Below are positions 59,857-64,000 of a stretch of 64,000 nucleotides of DNA, one piece after another; position 1 is the stretch's first letter; each line of letters opens with the position of its first letter. The translations under genes were made by a program, and so were the position numbers. The stretch spans positions 114,016 through 178,015 of the forward strand of contig QIAM01000011.1 of assembly GCA_003225555.1 (NCBI GenBank), in the 5' to 3' direction. The notes beneath the pieces are model-generated. The model saw only the letters and a list, made by a program, of their open reading frames with translations. It was not told the DNA's origin and did not search any database. The DNA is from Acidobacteriota bacterium. GTDB lineage: Bacteria; Acidobacteriota; Terriglobia; Terriglobales; Acidobacteriaceae.

Positions 59857-61581
59857 ATGTCAGGCAAGAATTCTAAGTCATTAAGGAGCTACCGCTGGTT
59901 CGGTCCGGACGACCTGCGTTCCTTCGGCCACCGCTCCCGCGCCGCTTCCATGGGATGCACGCAACTGGACTACGCCGGCAAGCCCGTCATCGCCATCATC
60001 AATACCTGGAGCGAGGCCAATCCCTGCCACATCCATCTTCGCGAGCGCGCCCACGACGTGAAGCGCGGCGTTCTGCAGGCCGGCGGCTTTCCCATGGAAA
60101 TCCCCGCCATCTCTCTCGGCGAAACCTTTCAGAAGCCCACGACCATGATGTATCGCAACCTTCTCGCCATGGAGACCGAAGAACTCCTCCGCTCCTACCC
60201 TATCGACGGCTGCGTGCTCCTCGGAGGATGCGACAAAAATACCCCGGCGCTCTTGATGGGCGCAATCAGCATGAATCTTCCCGCCATTTTCGTTCCCGCC
60301 GGACCCATGCTTCGCGGCAACTGGCACGGTCAGGTTCTCGGCAGCGGTTCCGATGTCATGAAGTACTGGTCCGAGCGCCGCGCCGGCAACATCGATCTCC
60401 AGGCCTGGCAAGAAATCGAAGACGGCATTGCCCGCTCGCCCGGCACGTGCATGACCATGGGGACAGCCTCCACCATGACCAGCGTGGCAGAAGTCCTGGG
60501 CTTTTCTCTCCCGGGCGCCAGCTCAATCCCCGCGGTTGATTCGAACCATCCCAAGATGGCGAACCTCTCCGGACGCCGTATCGTCGAAATGGTTTGGGAG
60601 GATCTCAAGCCCAGGGACATCTTGAGCGCCGCTTCCTTCGACAATGCGATCACCGCTGTGCTCGCGCTTGCAGGCTCAACCAACGCCGTCATCCACATGC
60701 TGGCCTTGGCTGGGCGAGCTGGAATCAAGCTGGCGCTCGACCGCTTCGATCAACTCTCTGCCACGACTCCAGTGCTGGCCCACATTCGTCCCAGCGGCAA
60801 GTATCTGATGGAAGATTTCTACTACGCCGGAGGCCTCTCCGCTCTGCTAAAAGTGCTCGCCCCTCAGCTGGATCTGAGCGCCCGCACCGTCACCGGAAAA
60901 ACTCTGGGTGAGAATATTTCCAGCGCGGAAATCTACAACCAGGATGTGATTCGCACCCTCGACAATCCCGTCTACGGATCGGCCGGCTTGGCCATTCTCC
61001 GGGGCAATCTCGCTCCCAATGGCGCCGTCATCAAATCCGCCGCGGCGGAACCGCGCCTCCTCAAGCACTCTGGCCCGGCAATTGTTTTTGATAGCTACAA
61101 CGAAATGAACGCGCGAATCGACGACCCCGCCCTCAACGTCAATGCCGACAGCGTTCTCGTCCTGCGCAATGCGGGCCCGAAAGGTGCGCCCGGAATGCCC
61201 GAATGGGGCCAGTTGCCGATTCCCAAGAAACTCCTCGCCGCAGGCGTGCGGGACATGGTCCGCATCTCCGACTCCAGGATGAGCGGCACGAGCTACGGCA
61301 CCTGCGTCCTGCATGTCACGCCGGAAAGTTTTGTTGGCGGCCCGTTGGCGCTGTTGAAGGAAGGGGATATGGTCGACCTTGATGTCCCTGCCCGCCAGCT
61401 AAACATGCGAGTACGCGATGAAGAACTGGCCCGCCGCCGTGCGGACTGGCAACCGAAAGAAGGAAGTTATCCGCGGGGATACGGCAAACTCTTCATGCAA
61501 CACATTAAGCAAGCCGACCAGGGATGCGACTTCGATTTTCTGGAAGGTACCGCCCCTATACCGGAGCCCGAAATCCACTGA
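59857..61581 (+). CDS. IlvD/Edd family dehydratase (probably sugar-acid type)
   Basis: The product has 574 residues. Iron-sulfur/metal motifs: NTWSEANPCH, GGCDKNTPALLMG and SPGTCMTMGTASTM. SRMSGTSYGTCVLHVTPES is the C-terminal signature. The RSYRWFGPDDLRSFGHRSR start is more like L-arabinonate/xylonate dehydratases than IlvD itself, which has a different N-terminus. It would dehydrate a sugar acid to a 2-keto-3-deoxy acid. The divergent hydroxyacid dehydrogenase supports a sugar-acid pathway (inference). Confidence 0.85.
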   Translation: MSGKNSKSLRSYRWFGPDDLRSFGHRSRAASMGCTQLDYAGKPVIAIINTWSEANPCHIHLRERAHDVKRGVLQAGGFPMEIPAISLGETFQKPTTMMYRNLLAMETEELLRSYPIDGCVLLGGCDKNTPALLMGAISMNLPAIFVPAGPMLRGNWHGQVLGSGSDVMKYWSERRAGNIDLQAWQEIEDGIARSPGTCMTMGTASTMTSVAEVLGFSLPGASSIPAVDSNHPKMANLSGRRIVEMVWEDLKPRDILSAASFDNAITAVLALAGSTNAVIHMLALAGRAGIKLALDRFDQLSATTPVLAHIRPSGKYLMEDFYYAGGLSALLKVLAPQLDLSARTVTGKTLGENISSAEIYNQDVIRTLDNPVYGSAGLAILRGNLAPNGAVIKSAAAEPRLLKHSGPAIVFDSYNEMNARIDDPALNVNADSVLVLRNAGPKGAPGMPEWGQLPIPKKLLAAGVRDMVRISDSRMSGTSYGTCVLHVTPESFVGGPLALLKEGDMVDLDVPARQLNMRVRDEELARRRADWQPKEGSYPRGYGKLFMQHIKQADQGCDFDFLEGTAPIPEPEIH

Positions 61582-61627
61582 GGTGAATCAAAATCTTCTC
61601 ACCGCTTCGTATTCTACGGAGGCCGTC

Positions 61628-62701
61628 ATGAAATCCTTCGCAGTTGTGCTGTTGCTCATCTGTCCTCTCTTCGGACAACAAGCCCGAGTCCCGGAGATTC
61701 AATATCGCTCCATTCCCGATCTTCTCAAACTGCCCGCTGACATCTACCTAGGCGAGGCTGCAGGCGTCGCGGTCAATTCCAAGGGACACATTTTCGTCTT
61801 CTCACGAGGCAACAATACCGGCCCAGCCTACGGCGCAAGCGCCGCGCAGTTGCTGGAGTTCAAGCCTGATGGAACATTTGTGCGAGAGGTTGGCCACAAC
61901 CTTTACGCCTGGTCCTATGCGCACGCGGTCAAGATCGACAATCAGGATGACATCTGGGTCGCCGACAAAGGTTCGGACATGGTCATCAAATTCACTCCCG
62001 CGGGCCGCGTGGCCATGGTGTTCGGCCGCAAGCAGGAAGCCTCCGCCGAAGAAGCCGGGGCACTGAAACATCCCAAGCCGCCGTTGGCCCCGGTCGATGG
62101 CGTGTTCCGACAGGTCACCGACATGGCGTGGGACAACGCCGGCAACACCTACATCAGCGACGGATATATCAATTCCCGCATTGCCAAGTTCGATAAAGAT
62201 GGCAATTGGCTGAAGTCGTGGGGCGAACCCGGCGATCAGCCGGGACAATTCAATACTCCGCACAGCATCGCAGTGGACGCCACCGGCAAGGTTTATGTCG
62301 CAGACCGCGGCAACCGCCGCATCCAGGTGTTCGACGGAGATGGAAAATTTCTCCGCCAAATCACGATTGATGTGCCGTTCGATCCCAATACGCGCCCGGC
62401 AATCGGCGACCGCCCCACCCTGCCGATCACGGGCAGTCAGACCATGGCGCCGGGAGCGCCGTGGGCCATCTGCATCACGCCACCGCCAAACCAAGTCTTG
62501 TACAGCTCGGATGGATATCCCGGCAGAATTTACAAGCTGACCCTCGAGGGACAAGTGCTGGGCATGCTCGGCGAATCAGGCAAGCAGCTAAAACAGTTTG
62601 GATGGATTCACGAGATGGCCTGCCCTTCGGAGAATGAATTGTATGTCAGCGAGCTGCTGAACTGGCGGATCCAAAAACTGATTCTGGAGCCGGTGCATTG
62701 A
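61628..62701 (+). CDS. secreted NHL-repeat propeller protein
   Basis: The product has 357 residues. GGAGG five bases before the ATG at 61628 rules out the longer frame overlapping the dehydratase. MKSFAVVLLLICPLFGQQ is a signal peptide. NHL blades are visible: AAGVAVNSKGHIFVFSRGNN, DIWVADKGSDMVIKFTPAGR, NTPHSIAVDATGKVYVADRG and NELYVSELLNWRIQKL. It resembles the peptidyl-amidoglycolate lyase-like propellers of bacteria. Catalytic activity cannot be judged. Confidence 0.85.
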   Translation: MKSFAVVLLLICPLFGQQARVPEIQYRSIPDLLKLPADIYLGEAAGVAVNSKGHIFVFSRGNNTGPAYGASAAQLLEFKPDGTFVREVGHNLYAWSYAHAVKIDNQDDIWVADKGSDMVIKFTPAGRVAMVFGRKQEASAEEAGALKHPKPPLAPVDGVFRQVTDMAWDNAGNTYISDGYINSRIAKFDKDGNWLKSWGEPGDQPGQFNTPHSIAVDATGKVYVADRGNRRIQVFDGDGKFLRQITIDVPFDPNTRPAIGDRPTLPITGSQTMAPGAPWAICITPPPNQVLYSSDGYPGRIYKLTLEGQVLGMLGESGKQLKQFGWIHEMACPSENELYVSELLNWRIQKLILEPVH

Positions 62702-62852
62702 GGCAAGAACGTCAAGGAGCTGAATCGTGACGATGATCAACGCGCGATCTGATACGCCAGCCAAGAAGCCCGCGATCCGCGACGCGTTCGTCTCTGAATC
62801 TGTAGACTCTATCATCGCTTTCGGCGCGCTTATATCGCCGCTGCGAAACGAG

Positions 62853-63143
62853 TTACCCCTTATTCGCAGTGACTTGCTGGAAGGTCTTCCCGCCCGGACA
62901 CGAGATCGGTTCTGCGGTTTTCGTCGCAAACGGCGCACGGAAGATCACAATCTGTTTTTCGCGATCATCATTGCAGGGCGTCGTGTTCAAAATGAGTGTT
63001 TGCGTATCCTGCCGTATCACGGTTCCGGTCGCAACGTCTCCACCTTTCGCTTCGATTGGAGGCTTATATGCTTGGAAGTAAGCGCCCCGGACCAACGGTC
63101 CCACCAGGGACGCCAGTATCACCATCGTCGCCATGTAGTTCAT
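62853..63143 (-). CDS. small membrane-anchored hypothetical protein
   Basis: The product has 96 residues from ATG at 63143, six bases after GAGG. MNYMATMVILASLVGPLVRG is an N-terminal helix. The rest (ATGTVIRQDTQTLILNTTPC, IVIFRAPFATKTAEPISCPG) has two cysteines and a beta-rich look. It lies eight bases after the next gene upstream on the same strand, so the two are probably an operon. Not recognised. Confidence 0.55.
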   Translation of the reverse strand: MNYMATMVILASLVGPLVRGAYFQAYKPPIEAKGGDVATGTVIRQDTQTLILNTTPCNDDREKQIVIFRAPFATKTAEPISCPGGKTFQQVTANKG

Positions 63144-63151
63144 AAGCCACC

Positions 63152-63844
63152 TCAACTCCTGTCCGAGCATTGTTGTGTGATGAATCTCTGATGCTGGTAC
63201 TCCTGCGATTCGAACAGGTCTTTCACGTCGCTTACTTGTAGTCGGAAGCAGAAGCTCGCCAAGTATGATTGTTGCTTGACACCTAGGAAATGTAATTCCA
63301 GCTTGTGCAGGCCCGGCGTGGCCGCCATCTCTCTTGTCTTCGGATTGAACGTGATCATCACGTCATACGCCCGCGATTCATCCTTCGGTACCCGCAACGA
63401 CGTATCTACCTTCTTGCCATTTTCGAACAATCCAAAGTCCGCCTCCGATAGCTCCACGGACTGTCCCGCCACGTTAAGCCACGCACCGTTGTTCAGTAAC
63501 ACATCATCGCGATTCCCCATGTTCGTCACGACAATCGGGCCTTTCACGCTCTCAGGCAACGGCAATCCTGGAATGTGATAGATCGTAATCTCCTGGATCG
63601 CCACCGACGTATCTGGACGCTGCCATAGCTGCGCCACTAGATCGAGCGCCCCCTTCCACAGTGCGATGAACGCCCCCAGCATTCCCAGGTACACTCCCCA
63701 CGTCTTCATCCAGCTCCTGCTCTCCCTCTTCAGGTGATCCAGGTCGCTTCTCAATTTTGCGAGTTGATATTCCACCGACGGCGCTTCAACGTCGTTTGAC
63801 CTCGGCACTTCCACCAGAACCTTCGCTGGGCTGCTCATAGACAT
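63152..63844 (-). CDS. membrane-anchored hypothetical protein
   Basis: The product has 230 residues. Residues about 20-45 are a coiled-coil (VEYQLAKLRSDLDHLKRESR), followed by one membrane helix (TWGVYLGMLGAFIALWKGAL). The outer part is beta-rich (GPIVVTNMGNRDDVLLNNGA, ELHFLGVKQQSYLASFCFRL). GATGGGGT lies before the ATG at 63844. Not recognised; it precedes the small membrane protein. Confidence 0.65.
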   Translation of the reverse strand: MSMSSPAKVLVEVPRSNDVEAPSVEYQLAKLRSDLDHLKRESRSWMKTWGVYLGMLGAFIALWKGALDLVAQLWQRPDTSVAIQEITIYHIPGLPLPESVKGPIVVTNMGNRDDVLLNNGAWLNVAGQSVELSEADFGLFENGKKVDTSLRVPKDESRAYDVMITFNPKTREMAATPGLHKLELHFLGVKQQSYLASFCFRLQVSDVKDLFESQEYQHQRFITQQCSDRS

Positions 63845-64000
63845 ACCCCATCTTCATCGTACTTTCGAAGTTATCCCAGTTGCAGGACGCTTCACCCCTA
63901 CCTAGATAGTGTTCCCTGTGTCCCAGTCGTTTCAGGCGAAAACAGCACCACGGCGCAGTTGTCTCCGCCAGCAGATCGCCCAAATTGGCGGATCCAGATA
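63845..64000. other. right-edge sequence, no supported gene
   Basis: The last 156 bases hold a short minus-strand frame (63786-63983) that overlaps the previous gene and shows no family feature. Nothing else was found. Confidence 0.3.

Noticed and set aside
62727..63191. 154-codon plus-strand frame
   Set aside because: It is antisense to the two small membrane proteins, which have ribosome sites and helices.

Overview
The window is GC-rich and densely coded, and its gene content fits a member of the Acidobacteriota, probably a Koribacter/Terriglobia-like lineage. That assignment is inferred from the gene set (VCBS-repeat protein, TonB receptor with a carboxypeptidase-like N-terminus, kinase fused to a TolB-like propeller, split cytochrome b with an octahaem cytochrome c) and was not tested by any search. 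About fifty protein genes can be supported. No rRNA, tRNA, IS element, prophage or CRISPR array was seen.

Layout. 0-6 kb: small zinc-ribbon protein, large secreted VCBS/FG-GAP protein, DUF983 protein, secreted glycine-rich protein, DUF1080 protein. 6-13 kb: a muropeptide-salvage locus (beta-lactamase fold fused to a NamZ-type DUF1343 domain, a divergent second beta-lactamase-fold gene, murQ), then vapBC and murA. 13-23 kb: CDF transporter, SurA-like isomerase, SDR epimerase, ubiE/menG, aroB, nadB, a CPBP protease remnant, a membrane protein. 23-30 kb: TerC, two M28 peptidases, tatB-tatC, a phospholipase D-like protein, nuoI. 30-35 kb: metH with an in-frame amber codon and a rhodanese gene with two in-frame stops. 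35-44 kb: TonB receptor, nrdR, NAD-type isocitrate dehydrogenase, Ser/Thr kinase, hemH. 44-56 kb: a respiratory block with Rieske protein, split cytochrome b, octahaem cytochrome c, cupredoxin-like lipoprotein, haem A synthase (ctaA/COX15), haem O synthase (ctaB), an ABC-2 transporter and a DUF420 protein. 56-64 kb: HEAT protein with an embedded barrel-sandwich domain, ferredoxin, ssb, hydroxyacid dehydrogenase, IlvD/Edd dehydratase, NHL protein, two unknown membrane proteins.

The most striking layer is a population of short dispersed palindromic repeats of at least four families. They fill most gaps and also lie in frame inside coding sequence: in the NamZ fusion, in the neighbouring beta-lactamase and in metH. 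This resembles the palindromic elements of Rickettsia that insert into genes and are translated. A second theme is unusual translation signals. The beta-lactamase and haem A synthase genes have clear family homology upstream of any ATG, GTG or TTG, with a Shine-Dalgarno sequence placed for a CTG or ATT start. The metH/rhodanese region has three in-frame stops and no frameshift.

The respiratory block reads as one functional unit: hemH makes haem, ctaA and ctaB convert it to haem A, a DUF420 protein probably helps oxidase assembly, and the bc-type complex with its octahaem cytochrome and copper lipoprotein carries electrons onward. All functions are inferred from motifs read by eye.
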